This document shows positions 14,937 to 23,501 of a stretch of DNA of 48,032 nt, piece after piece. Numbering within the stretch: position 1 is the first letter of the stretch; each line of letters opens with the position of its first letter. The position numbers and the translations under genes were made by a program. Origin of the DNA: an uncultured Coprococcus sp. GTDB lineage: Bacteria > Bacillota > Clostridia > Lachnospirales > Lachnospiraceae. The DNA is taken from assembly GCA_934247115.1 (NCBI GenBank), contig CAKQIY010000016.1, positions 1 through 48,032 on the forward strand. Reading direction: 5' to 3'. The notes beneath the pieces were generated by a model. The model was not told where the DNA came from and searched no databases. It saw nothing but the letters and a program-made list of their open reading frames with translations.

Positions 14937-16292
14937 ATGTCAATCAATAATCTCAGCTCATTTACGAAGGAGCGTCTTGATCTCTGTATTGAGAACGACA
15001 CTATAGATAATAATCTCTACGAGGAATACGGTGTAAAGCGTGGTCTTCGTGATCTGAATGGAATAGGAATAAATGCAGGAATCACCAACATCTCACTCAG
15101 CCGGGCATATACCATGGAGGACGGAAAACATACTCCTGCTGACGGTGAATTATATTATAGAGGTTACGAAATCCGCCAGTTGATAGACGGCTTTACCAAG
15201 GAAGGACGATTCGGTTTTGAAGAATGTACATATCTGTTATTGTTCGGAAAACTTCCTGATGAGGATGAGCTAGCCAGGTTCAAGCAGGTTCTCAACCTTG
15301 CATACGACCTTCCACATAACTTTATACAGGATGTCATCATGAAAAACCCTACCAAGGATATAATATCAAACATGACCAAGAGTATCCTTGCACTGGGATC
15401 ATACGATAAGTCCGAGACAGATATATCACTGGACAACGTTCTTCAGCAGTGTCTTATGATAATAAGTGTATTTCCTAGACTTGCTGTATATTCATTCCAG
15501 GGATACAGACATTACGAGCTCGGCAAGAGCTGTTATATACACAAGCCTGATCCTGCGCTTTCATTTGCGGAGAATATACTGAGCATGCTCCGTTCAGACA
15601 GAAAGTACACCCAGCTTGAGGCAAAGGTTCTCGATCTTGCCCTTGTTCTCCACATGGAGCACGGCGGCGGCAGCAACTCGACATTTACAACACGTGTTGT
15701 AACCTCCTCCGGCTCTGATACATACGCAACGATCGCAGCAGCGCTCTGCTCACTCAAGGGACCGCTCAACGGCGGTGGAGACCTCAAGGTTATGGAGATG
15801 ATGAAGAATATCCACAGCAATGTTGAGGACGTGACAAATGAGGGTCAGATCCGTGATTATATCCGTAAGATCGTGCGCGGTGAAGCATTTGACAAGTCTG
15901 GCGTAGTATACGGAATGGGCCAGCCTGTATATTCTCTGTCAGACCCAAGAGCCATCATTATCAAGGAATACGTAGAAAAGCTCGCCGAGGAGAAACACGA
16001 GAAAGACGAATTCAAATTATACGAGCTCATAGAGCGTGTCGCACCTGAGGTCATTGCCGAGGAGCGCGAGATCTACAAGGGTGTGTGCATCAACATAGAT
16101 TACTATTGCGGATTGTTGTATAAGATGCTCAAGATTCCTTACGCTCTCTACACGCCGCTATTTGCCATTGGCCGCGTGGTTGGATGGAGTGCACATCGTA
16201 TGGAAGAGTTGATCAACAGCTACAAGATCATGCGTCCGGCTTATCCAAGCCTTGTAGAGCCTAAGGACTATGTACCTATCAAAGACAGGTAA
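14937..16292 (+). CDS. Citrate synthase homologue lacking two catalytic histidines
   Basis: A 451-residue protein that aligns by eye over its whole length with clostridial citrate synthases: GLRDLNGIGINAGITNIS (about 37-54), YYRGYEI, LHMEHGGGSNSTFTTRVV (about 239-255), SLKGPLNGGGDLKV, YGMGQPVYSLSDPRA, INIDYYCG and GWSAHRMEEL. The enzyme needs two histidines and an aspartate. The first, in GPLHGG or GPKHGG, is Asn278 here; the second, in GxGHxVY, is Gln329; Asp388 is kept. The usual TTH after the EHGGG block reads TTR. Normal acetyl-CoA plus oxaloacetate condensation therefore looks unlikely. The start is ATG 14937, with AAAGGAGT upstream; a GTG 30 bases earlier has no site. Six bases separate it from the metallopeptidase gene, so they are co-transcribed. 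No aconitase or isocitrate dehydrogenase is nearby. Confidence 0.85.
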   Translation: MSINNLSSFTKERLDLCIENDTIDNNLYEEYGVKRGLRDLNGIGINAGITNISLSRAYTMEDGKHTPADGELYYRGYEIRQLIDGFTKEGRFGFEECTYLLLFGKLPDEDELARFKQVLNLAYDLPHNFIQDVIMKNPTKDIISNMTKSILALGSYDKSETDISLDNVLQQCLMIISVFPRLAVYSFQGYRHYELGKSCYIHKPDPALSFAENILSMLRSDRKYTQLEAKVLDLALVLHMEHGGGSNSTFTTRVVTSSGSDTYATIAAALCSLKGPLNGGGDLKVMEMMKNIHSNVEDVTNEGQIRDYIRKIVRGEAFDKSGVVYGMGQPVYSLSDPRAIIIKEYVEKLAEEKHEKDEFKLYELIERVAPEVIAEEREIYKGVCINIDYYCGLLYKMLKIPYALYTPLFAIGRVVGWSAHRMEELINSYKIMRPAYPSLVEPKDYVPIKDR

Positions 16293-16298
16293 TATGCC

Positions 16299-16859
16299 AT
16301 GAACAATTCTGATAAATTCGAATATTCTGTCGTCAGGAGCAGGCGCCAATCTATCTGTATCGAGATAGACAGAGACCTCAACATAAAGGTTCGTGCGCCC
16401 CTCAGAATGACCGACAGTCAGATCCAAAGCTTTGTGGATTCCAGACAAAACTGGATCCGCAGCCATCTGGAAATCATGCAGAAAAGAATTTCCAATATGT
16501 CAGACGAAAAAAATCCAAGCACTGCCCTGACAGATGCCGATATAAAGGCACTGTCAGAACAGGCTCGGATATATATTCCTTCACGTGTAGAACATTTTGC
16601 TCAGATAATAGGCGTGACCTACGGAAGGATCACCATCAGACATCAGAAGACCCGCTGGGGAAGCTGCAGCTCCTCCGGCAACCTGAATTTCAACTGTGCA
16701 CTGATGAACACCACTCCCGAAATCATAGACTACGTGGTAGTCCACGAGCTGTGTCACAGAAAGCAGATGAACCACTCCGCACTTTTCTGGGCCGAGGTAG
16801 AAAAAGTACTCCCAAACTACAAGGAGCTCCGTTCCGCCCTCAAAAATTACAGGTGTTAA
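16299..16859 (+). CDS. YgjP-like zinc metallopeptidase domain protein (M48/SprT-like)
   Basis: A 186-residue cytoplasmic protein of the YgjP/DUF45 family, sharing the WLM/SprT-like fold. The zinc site is VVVHELCHRKQMNHSALFW: His149, Glu150, His153 and a third ligand His159. Upstream, KTRWGSCSSSGNLNFN (about 117-132) is the family's second signature. An N-terminal beta region (about 8-60) is typical. Substrates are unknown. The gene begins 6 bp after the citrate-synthase-like stop, with only AGG as a binding site, so translation is probably coupled. It ends 5 bp before the convergent fabH stop. Confidence 0.9.
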   Translation: MNNSDKFEYSVVRSRRQSICIEIDRDLNIKVRAPLRMTDSQIQSFVDSRQNWIRSHLEIMQKRISNMSDEKNPSTALTDADIKALSEQARIYIPSRVEHFAQIIGVTYGRITIRHQKTRWGSCSSSGNLNFNCALMNTTPEIIDYVVVHELCHRKQMNHSALFWAEVEKVLPNYKELRSALKNYRC

Positions 16860-16864
16860 AGCCT

Positions 16865-17827
16865 CTACCACTCCATCACCACAGCTCCATAAGTAAGTCC
16901 GGCTCCGAATGCCGACATAGCAATCTTGTCACCTCTCTTCAGGCCCTGCTCTCTCACAAGCTGGTCGAGAAGGACCGGAACACTGGCTGCAGACATATTG
17001 CCTGTATAGTCCAGCGTTGTAGGGAACTTCTCAAGCGGTGCCTTGAGTCTCTTGGCAACAGATTCAATAATTCTTACATTTGCCTGGTGAAGTACGAAGT
17101 AATCCACATCGTCAGCGGTCATGCCCGCCTTATCAAGTGCCTCCATAAGACACTTAGGGCACTGTCTCACCGCAAACTTGTATACCTCCTGTCCATCCAT
17201 ATACAGATAGTCATGATTGATCTCATCTTTTACAAATATATTGTTGGTCTTCCTGCTCTCGCAGTTGAGAACCATTCCTTTCTTGCCAATTGACCCTTGG
17301 ACAATACTTATGATTCCCTTGTCAGATTCCTCTATATATGCAGCTCCGGCACCATCACCGAACAATACACATGTTCCTCTGTCATTCCAGTCAAGTATCT
17401 TTGACAAAGTCTCTGAACCTATTACAAGCGCATTCTTCACATACCCGGTCTCTATATACATCTTGGCAATATTCAAGGCAAATACGAAGCCTGAGCAGGC
17501 TGCATTCACATCAAAAGCAATGGCCTTGTCTGCTCCTATGGCCGCCTGAACCTGGCACGCGCCACTCGGTGTATAATAATCCGGTGTAACTGTTGCAAGT
17601 ACTATAAGCTCCACATCCTCCGCAGCCTTTCCCGCCATGTCCAGAGCCTTAATTGCAGCCTCTGCAGCCATGCTTGTGGTAGTCTCTGTGACAGCTATCC
17701 TTCTGTTCTTAATACCAGTTCTGGAAGATATCCATTCATTCGATGTATCTACATACTTTGATAACTCATCATTGGACACTTCTCTCTCTGCCAGGCAGCT
17801 GCCTGTTCCCATTATTCTTATTGCCAT
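16865..17827 (-). CDS. fabH: Beta-ketoacyl-ACP synthase III
   Basis: This 320-residue enzyme starts fatty-acid synthesis by condensing acetyl-CoA (or a branched acyl-CoA) with malonyl-ACP. The catalytic triad is intact: Cys111 in AACSGFVFAL, His247 in LHQANVRI and Asn277 in GNMSAASVP. The usual Thr after the Asn in GNTSAAS is Met here. The ribosome binding site AAGGGAG precedes ATG 17827. It is the last gene of a minus-strand series fabF, accDA, GH5-like, fabH, but a terminator at 19030-19076 and the GH5-like gene separate it from accDA. The other fab genes (fabD, fabG, fabZ, accB, accC) are not in the window. Confidence 0.93.
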   Translation of the reverse strand: MAIRIMGTGSCLAEREVSNDELSKYVDTSNEWISSRTGIKNRRIAVTETTTSMAAEAAIKALDMAGKAAEDVELIVLATVTPDYYTPSGACQVQAAIGADKAIAFDVNAACSGFVFALNIAKMYIETGYVKNALVIGSETLSKILDWNDRGTCVLFGDGAGAAYIEESDKGIISIVQGSIGKKGMVLNCESRKTNNIFVKDEINHDYLYMDGQEVYKFAVRQCPKCLMEALDKAGMTADDVDYFVLHQANVRIIESVAKRLKAPLEKFPTTLDYTGNMSAASVPVLLDQLVREQGLKRGDKIAMSAFGAGLTYGAVVMEW

Positions 17828-17873
17828 TATTTATCTTCTCCCTTAGTCATTCTTTTTAGCACACCTGCAGTAT

Positions 17874-18929
17874 CTACTGCTCTTCTTCCTTTTCGCAGAG
17901 CAGATCTGCCACAAACTCGCCCCACTTCGTCTTGTTCTTATATCCATTTTTGAACATAGCAGGCTCCGACTTGTAATCATAACTGCTTGCGATCCATCCT
18001 ATATCATGCTTTTCCAGATATGATGAGAACTTTATACCAAACACATTACGCGTTCCCTTAAGCTTTTCATTCTTAACCTCCACATCGTCGTCCGCATATC
18101 CCCATTCTGTCACAACTATAGGATAGCTTGTCACATATCCGGACATGAACTTCTGCCAGAACACTTTATCCGGGTATACATGCAGCGAGAACGCCGTGTT
18201 GCTGTTCGTCTCTCCCAACTCATCAAGCCAGCCAAGATCATAACAGTAATCAGGACTTCCAACTATGATAAGCTGCTTTGCCCCGGCACTTCTGATGACA
18301 CTTATGAGACTGTCCGCACATCTCTTCCACTCGGAATCGCTCATTCCCACCGGCTCATTATATATCTCAAATATAACATTTGGTGTATTCTTGAAATACT
18401 CTGCTGTATTCTTCCAGAATTCTGCAGAATAATCCAGAGGATTATCGTCTATATCCGGCATCTCATCTCCGCTGCCATCAATTGGATTACCTGTGTAATA
18501 CCAGTCTATAATGACATAATTGTCATGTTCTCCTGCCCATGTGACCACGCGGTCAAGATATCTCCACATATAGTAATCATCATGCTTATACTCAGCAGGA
18601 TCGACCGGAACTCTGATCGCATTGCCACCCATATCAAATACATCCTCGAAGAACTCCTCATCGAACTTCTCCTCATCATACAACCGATGCGATTCTGGAA
18701 CAGTTACGCCCTTAAGCACAACCTGCTCATTCTCAGTATTCACTATCTGTATACCTTTCGTGCTGAGCATGGATGGGTACTTGTCTGTATTACCTATAAA
18801 CTCCGCTCTCGTTCCCACGGGAGTCAGGAGATCCCTGTCACCATTCATATATCTGACCAGAACTATGACCGCAGCGGCAATTATAGCCGCAGCTATCACT
18901 ATCAAAGTCACTTTAAGCTGTTTCTTCAT
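17874..18929 (-). CDS. Membrane-anchored GH5-family glycoside hydrolase
   Basis: A 351-residue exported protein with an N-terminal membrane anchor (about 5-26, charged start MKKQLK, no clear cleavage site). The (beta/alpha)8 domain shows GGNAIRVPVD (about 101-110), acid/base Glu192 in IYNEPVG, SLHVYPD (about 248-254) and nucleophile Glu275 in VVTEWGY. This pattern marks GH5 endoglucanases and mannanases; the true substrate is unknown. Both catalytic residues are present. The anchor suggests it acts at the outer face of the membrane. It starts 100 bp after the terminator behind accDA and is followed after 46 bp by fabH, so it may be co-transcribed with fabH. Confidence 0.87.
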   Translation of the reverse strand: MKKQLKVTLIVIAAAIIAAAVIVLVRYMNGDRDLLTPVGTRAEFIGNTDKYPSMLSTKGIQIVNTENEQVVLKGVTVPESHRLYDEEKFDEEFFEDVFDMGGNAIRVPVDPAEYKHDDYYMWRYLDRVVTWAGEHDNYVIIDWYYTGNPIDGSGDEMPDIDDNPLDYSAEFWKNTAEYFKNTPNVIFEIYNEPVGMSDSEWKRCADSLISVIRSAGAKQLIIVGSPDYCYDLGWLDELGETNSNTAFSLHVYPDKVFWQKFMSGYVTSYPIVVTEWGYADDDVEVKNEKLKGTRNVFGIKFSSYLEKHDIGWIASSYDYKSEPAMFKNGYKNKTKWGEFVADLLCEKEEEQ

Positions 18930-19029
18930 AAACTGTCCTCCAATTCTGCCACCGGAACAACCCGGTGATCTTCGCTCATATCATAAAGTTTACCAAAAAA
19001 ACATCTTTACTTCAACATATGCATAAATA

Positions 19030-19076
19030 AAAGGCATTTCTGTGCGAGATAAATTCCTCACCTGAGAAATGCCTTT
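19030..19076 (-). terminator. Terminator after accDA
   Basis: On the minus strand AAAGGCATTTCT (19065-19076) pairs perfectly with AGAAATGCCTTT (19030-19041). An inner CTCAC/GTG-GAG stem lies in the loop. TTTTATTT follows. Confidence 0.85.
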
Positions 19077-19097
19077 CATCTATAGTCCATCTACGAT

Positions 19098-20834
19098 CTA
19101 CAGATTTCTGAATCTGTCATATCTGTCCTGCGCGATCTCCTCTGAAGTCTTCTCTGAATACTTCTTGAGGAACTCCTTGATGTTCATCTTCAGGTACTTG
19201 CCTATATATGGAACTGACTGCTCATCTGCTCCACCATACTCAGGTACAACCTGTTCAATAACATTCAGTCTCTTCAGATCCTGAGCTGTGATCTGCATAA
19301 CCTCTGCAGCCTCCTCAGCTCTGTCACTGTCCTTCCAGAGGATTGATGCGTATCCTTCAGGTGAAAGGATCGAGTATGTTGCATTCTCAAGCATCCACAC
19401 CTCATTACCAACTGCAAGGGCCAGCGCTCCGCCACTTCCACCTTCTCCGATCAGTATACAGAGAACCGGAACCTTGAGAGATGACATCTCGTACAGATTT
19501 CTCGCTATGGCCTCACCCATGCCTCTCTCCTCCGCCTCAAGTCCGCAGAACGCACCTGGTGTATTTACAAATGTAATGATAGGTCTGCCAAACTTCTCAG
19601 CCTGCTTCATCAGGCGAAGAGCTTTTCTATAGCCATCAGGAAGAGGCATACCAAAATTCCTCTCCATGCACTCTGCCATGGATGCACCCTTAACCTGTGA
19701 TATAACAGTTACAGGTTGTCCATCTATATGACCGATACCACCCACGATGGCTCTGTCATCGTTCATGGTCCTGTCTCCATGGATCTCACGGAAATCATCA
19801 CATATATACTTCACATAGTCGAAACCTGAAGGTCTGCTCATCTGACGTGCACCTCTGAGCTTCTCCCATGGAGTCTTCGGCTCATCATCCTTAAGTCTCT
19901 CCTTCAGTATCTCGCTTATATCAAACTTCTCATCCTCAGCCTCACTGTCAAAGTTCGCATAACCCTGTCTCTGCTTATGAGTAACGATAAGATCATACAT
20001 TGTATCCTTCATCTTATCTCTTGTTATTATTCCATCTATGATACCATGCTCAACAAGGAACTCTGACCTCTGGAATCCCTCTGGCAGCTCCTGTCCAATG
20101 GTCTGTTTGATAACTCGTGGTCCTGCAAATCCTACGAGCGCACCTGGCTCTCCAAGGATAATATCTCCAAGCATTGCAAAGCTGGCTGTAACACCACCTG
20201 TTGTAGGATCTGTAAGAATAGATACATACAGAAGTCCTGCATCAGAATGCTTCTTGAATGCAGCGGATGTCTTGGCCATCTGCATCAGAGAAATGATTCC
20301 TTCCTGCATACGTGCACCGCCTGAACAGCAGAACATGAATACCGGAAGCTTCTCCTCTGTCGCCTTCTCGACAGCTCTGGCAATCTTCTCACCCACAACA
20401 TATCCCATACTGCTCATGAGGAATCTTGCATCACATACACCGACTACAGCAGGTTCACCATTGATTGTTGCCTTTCCTATGGTAACGGCCTCCTTGAGGT
20501 TTGTCTTGGCCTGTGCAGCCGCAACCTTGTCCTCATAGCCCTCTGTTCCAAGAGGATTTGAGCTTGGCATATCCTCAAACCATGGCTCAAATGACTTTGG
20601 ATCTGTGACCATTCTTATCCTGTTCTTGGTCTTTACTCTGAAGTAAGAACCACACTCATAACAAATATACTTTGCGTTCTTTACTCTTTCCTTATCGACT
20701 TCTCTTCCACACTTAGGACACTTTACAAGCTCTATCTTTGGCGCCTCAGAAACTCCCTCAGCTGCCTTGACCTCCTCTGCAGCCTTAGCTGCAACCATCT
20801 CTGCGTCCTTTGCTTTCTTCTTGATAAATAACAT
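19098..20834 (-). CDS. accDA: Acetyl-CoA carboxylase carboxyltransferase, fused beta and alpha subunits
   Basis: One 578-residue chain joins what most bacteria make as AccD and AccA, the two halves of the enzyme moving a carboxyl group from biotin to acetyl-CoA to make malonyl-CoA. The AccD half begins with a Cys4 zinc finger (Cys39, 42, 58, 61) and continues to about residue 290. A short linker (ERLKDDEPKTPWEKL) leads to the AccA half (about 310-578, FREIHGDRTMNDDRAIVGG, FVNTPGAFCGLEAEERG, IGEGGSGGALA). The alpha half lacks the long N-terminal helical part usual in free AccA. The fusion is known in Clostridia. It starts 5 bp after fabF with its AAGGAG site inside the end of fabF, so the two are one operon. 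Confidence 0.93.
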   Translation of the reverse strand: MLFIKKKAKDAEMVAAKAAEEVKAAEGVSEAPKIELVKCPKCGREVDKERVKNAKYICYECGSYFRVKTKNRIRMVTDPKSFEPWFEDMPSSNPLGTEGYEDKVAAAQAKTNLKEAVTIGKATINGEPAVVGVCDARFLMSSMGYVVGEKIARAVEKATEEKLPVFMFCCSGGARMQEGIISLMQMAKTSAAFKKHSDAGLLYVSILTDPTTGGVTASFAMLGDIILGEPGALVGFAGPRVIKQTIGQELPEGFQRSEFLVEHGIIDGIITRDKMKDTMYDLIVTHKQRQGYANFDSEAEDEKFDISEILKERLKDDEPKTPWEKLRGARQMSRPSGFDYVKYICDDFREIHGDRTMNDDRAIVGGIGHIDGQPVTVISQVKGASMAECMERNFGMPLPDGYRKALRLMKQAEKFGRPIITFVNTPGAFCGLEAEERGMGEAIARNLYEMSSLKVPVLCILIGEGGSGGALALAVGNEVWMLENATYSILSPEGYASILWKDSDRAEEAAEVMQITAQDLKRLNVIEQVVPEYGGADEQSVPYIGKYLKMNIKEFLKKYSEKTSEEIAQDRYDRFRNL

Positions 20835-20839
20835 GATAT

Positions 20840-22078
20840 TTACTGCTCCTTATACTTCTGCAAAACGATACATGCATTGTGGCCACCGAATCCAAGTGAA
20901 TTGCTTATCGCAACATCAACGTCCATCTCGCATGGCTCCTTACAATAATCCAGATCAAGCTCCTCCTCGCTCTCCACAAGGCCTCTTGTTCTGTGGATAT
21001 AACCTTCCTCTATACTCTTGACACAGGCAATACACTCGATGGCTCCTGCTGCACCGAGAAGATGTCCTGTCATAGACTTTGTCGAATTGATCTTGATATC
21101 CTTTGCATGATCGCCAAATGCCTTCTTGATTGCACGTGTCTCAACAAGATCGTTCAGATGTGTACTTGTTCCATGGGCATTGATATACTGAACCGCATCA
21201 AGTGGAAGTCCTGCATCCTTAACCGCATTGGTCATAGCCACTGCAGGTCCCTCACCTGACTCCTCAGGTGCTGTAATGTGGTGTGCATCGCTTGAGCATC
21301 CGTAACCTGAAAGCTCTGCATAGATCTTTGCACCTCTTGCCTTTGCATGCTCAAGTTCCTCAAGAATAACAATACCCGCACCCTCACCGAGAACGAATCC
21401 GCTTCTGTCCTTGTCAAATGGAATAGAACATCTGTCTGGATCTGTTGATGATGTAAGTGCTGTAAGTGAATCAAATGTAGATATACCGATTGGTGAAACT
21501 GCTGCCTCACATCCACCAGCTACCATGACATCAGCGTCTCCGTACTGGATTGTTCTGAATGCCTCACCGATACTGTTGGTACCTGAAGCACATGCTGTTA
21601 CAACATCTATACTCTTGCCCTTGAGACCAAACTGGATTGCAACGTTACCTGCTGCAATATTACTAATCATCATAGGAACTACGAATGGGCTTACACGAAG
21701 TGGTCCCTTTGTAAGGATTGTTCCATATGCATTCTCAAGCTCCTGAAGTGAACCGACACCTGAACCAATACATGTACCAACTCTGTAAGCATCTTCCCTG
21801 CTCATATCAAGTCCTGAATCTGCCATAGCTTCCTGTGTAGCCTTCACAGCGAACTGTGTGAATCTTGCCATACGTCTTGCAGATTTTGGATCAATGTAGT
21901 CCTTTGCTACAAAGTTCTTAACCTCTCCCACAAGCTTGCACTTGTATGCTGAAGCATCAAACTGTGTAATAGGTCCGAAGCCATGCTTTCCTTCCTTAAG
22001 TGAATCCCAATACTCGTCAACTGTATTGCCAACTGGAGTTATGGCTCCTATACCTGTTATTACTACTCTCTTCTTCAT
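20840..22078 (-). CDS. fabF: Beta-ketoacyl-ACP synthase II
   Basis: This 412-residue elongating condensing enzyme adds malonyl-ACP units in fatty-acid synthesis. It begins MKKRVVITGIGAITPVG. The catalytic set is Cys163 in VTACASGTNS, His in NAHGTSTHLND and His in TGHLLGAAGAIE, with the FGFG-type glycine-rich loop near the C-terminus (LGFGGHNA). GCAAGGAGATAAGT precedes ATG 22078. It forms an operon with accDA. Its promoter must lie in or before 22080-22210; a TATAAT at about 22127-22132 (minus strand) has only a poor -35. The other fab genes must be elsewhere. Confidence 0.95.
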   Translation of the reverse strand: MKKRVVITGIGAITPVGNTVDEYWDSLKEGKHGFGPITQFDASAYKCKLVGEVKNFVAKDYIDPKSARRMARFTQFAVKATQEAMADSGLDMSREDAYRVGTCIGSGVGSLQELENAYGTILTKGPLRVSPFVVPMMISNIAAGNVAIQFGLKGKSIDVVTACASGTNSIGEAFRTIQYGDADVMVAGGCEAAVSPIGISTFDSLTALTSSTDPDRCSIPFDKDRSGFVLGEGAGIVILEELEHAKARGAKIYAELSGYGCSSDAHHITAPEESGEGPAVAMTNAVKDAGLPLDAVQYINAHGTSTHLNDLVETRAIKKAFGDHAKDIKINSTKSMTGHLLGAAGAIECIACVKSIEEGYIHRTRGLVESEEELDLDYCKEPCEMDVDVAISNSLGFGGHNACIVLQKYKEQ

Positions 22079-22093
22079 ACTTATCTCCTTGCA

Positions 22094-22216
22094 TTACTTA
22101 TTCTGCTTTTTATACATATTTAACCATTCAATTATACTCCAACTGTCAAATGTTTGGAAGTAATTGTATCCATGTTTTTCTATAAAATTTCGATAAACAT
22201 TACCATATAGGCGCAT
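22094..22216 (-). CDS. Possible 40-residue small protein after gtrA
   Basis: An open frame of 40 codons, MRLYGNVYRNFIEKHGYNYF and 20 more residues rich in Trp, Tyr and Lys, starts 2 bp after the gtrA stop. AAAGGA lies about 11 bases upstream. Its composition looks protein-like rather than random, but it may also be leader sequence of fabF. I recognise no family, and the call rests only on spacing and composition. Confidence 0.3.
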   Translation of the reverse strand: MRLYGNVYRNFIEKHGYNYFQTFDSWSIIEWLNMYKKQNK

Positions 22217-22218
22217 TA

Positions 22219-22644
22219 TCACAACTTTTCCTTTATCTTCCTGAATATAAATTTCTTGCTTATGTAGTAATTCAGGAAGATCACCAGCACTGATGTGAAC
22301 GTCTTTATGCCCATCGCCCACAGGTGAAGCCTGTCAACCAGTATATAGATCAGGCCCTCCTCCACCACCAGTGTGAACACCCTGCTCACGTAGAATGACA
22401 CCAGTTCTTTTATGAACTCCCACGCAGTCTCCGCCGCAGTGTGGAACACCGATTTACGATTTGTTATAAACGACACGAAATTGTACAATATCCAAGCAAG
22501 AAAATTCGCCCTGACTGGCTCGATTCCGCATTTGCACATAAATATCCAGGCAGATCCCAGGTTGACTGCCCCCACAACTATTCCCCACAGTATATATATG
22601 TATATCTCCCTGGGAATCTTCTTAAGCGTTTTATCTACAAACAT
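22219..22644 (-). CDS. GtrA-family membrane protein
   Basis: A 141-residue protein with four predicted membrane helices (about 17-37, 44-60, 82-103 and 112-130) and the Asn/Arg-containing loop FVSFITNRKSVFHT typical of GtrA. GtrA proteins are thought to flip polyprenol-linked sugars or to support surface-polysaccharide assembly. The start overlaps the end of the upstream glycosyltransferase-like gene by 14 bp, so the two are translationally coupled and probably work on the same surface glycan. Confidence 0.85.
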   Translation of the reverse strand: MFVDKTLKKIPREIYIYILWGIVVGAVNLGSAWIFMCKCGIEPVRANFLAWILYNFVSFITNRKSVFHTAAETAWEFIKELVSFYVSRVFTLVVEEGLIYILVDRLHLWAMGIKTFTSVLVIFLNYYISKKFIFRKIKEKL

Positions 22645-23476
22645 GTAATTCCCTTATAACATCCGCCTCATCCGGAAATTCCCTCTCTATCCTTTCACAG
22701 AGACGATTGTTAAATTCTACCCTTTTCACATAATTAAACTTCAGAATATTCTTGTATCCCCACAAATGTGTGAACACGTCCTGCCTGTCGATATCAACCG
22801 CCTCCGGGAAAAACGAAGCTATACCCTTCCCCTTTCTCTCAGCGCACATCGCCAGCAATCTCTGCTCAGCAAATACCATGTGGCACAGATTTTCCTCAGT
22901 CTCCCTACAATTCTCCATAAACTGTATGGAACTGTCCACATAATAGTTCTTAAATTGCTCATCATCCATGTAAAGCATGCAGGTATTAACCGGAGGAACC
23001 TCCCAGCTCCACAGAGGATCGAAGCTGTACGACTTATCCATATTGAAGAAATCCCTGTCAGGATATACATCTGGATATATACCCTCTCTGTGTATGGCGC
23101 ATATATCAGTCCCATCTATATATGTACCTATATTCTTCCAGACTATCAGATCCAGATCCACCATAACAGCCGGCATATGCACCTCCTTAAGTGCATACAA
23201 CTTGCCCGCAGCCCAGAACACACGGGGTGATATATTGTCAGGAACCCTGATCTCCTTTACTCCCCCGTCCCATACATGTGACAAACCTTGTCTCTCAATA
23301 TAATCAATGGCCCTTGCATCACCATAAAGTGTGATAGGGCCATTCATCTTACGCCACATAAGAGCAGACAGGATCATGGTCAGAAGCTCATAATCCTGCA
23401 TACCATATGTGTCTTCTCTATTCTGTTTAAAATAAGGAGCAGTCCACAGTGTGTGGAATCCCTCTACATCTCTCAT
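22631..23476 (-). CDS. Putative glycosyltransferase (GT-A-like, DUF6734-like)
   Basis: A 281-residue cytoplasmic protein. VMVDLDLIVWKN (about 105-116) contains the D-x-D metal and nucleotide-sugar site of a GT-A fold. FWAAGKLYAL before it and PPVNTCMLYM (about 160-169) are also typical of 'capsular sugar' type transferases. I recall similar clostridial proteins as DUF6734. The acceptor is unknown. GGAGGATAT precedes ATG 23476. Its stop overlaps gtrA, and it lies 25 bp from the GSQ-repeat gene, suggesting a three-gene surface-related unit. Confidence 0.7.
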   Translation of the reverse strand: MRDVEGFHTLWTAPYFKQNREDTYGMQDYELLTMILSALMWRKMNGPITLYGDARAIDYIERQGLSHVWDGGVKEIRVPDNISPRVFWAAGKLYALKEVHMPAVMVDLDLIVWKNIGTYIDGTDICAIHREGIYPDVYPDRDFFNMDKSYSFDPLWSWEVPPVNTCMLYMDDEQFKNYYVDSSIQFMENCRETEENLCHMVFAEQRLLAMCAERKGKGIASFFPEAVDIDRQDVFTHLWGYKNILKFNYVKRVEFNNRLCERIEREFPDEADVIRELHVCR

Positions 23477-23501
23477 ATATCCTCCAAGATCCGGTCATGC
23501 A

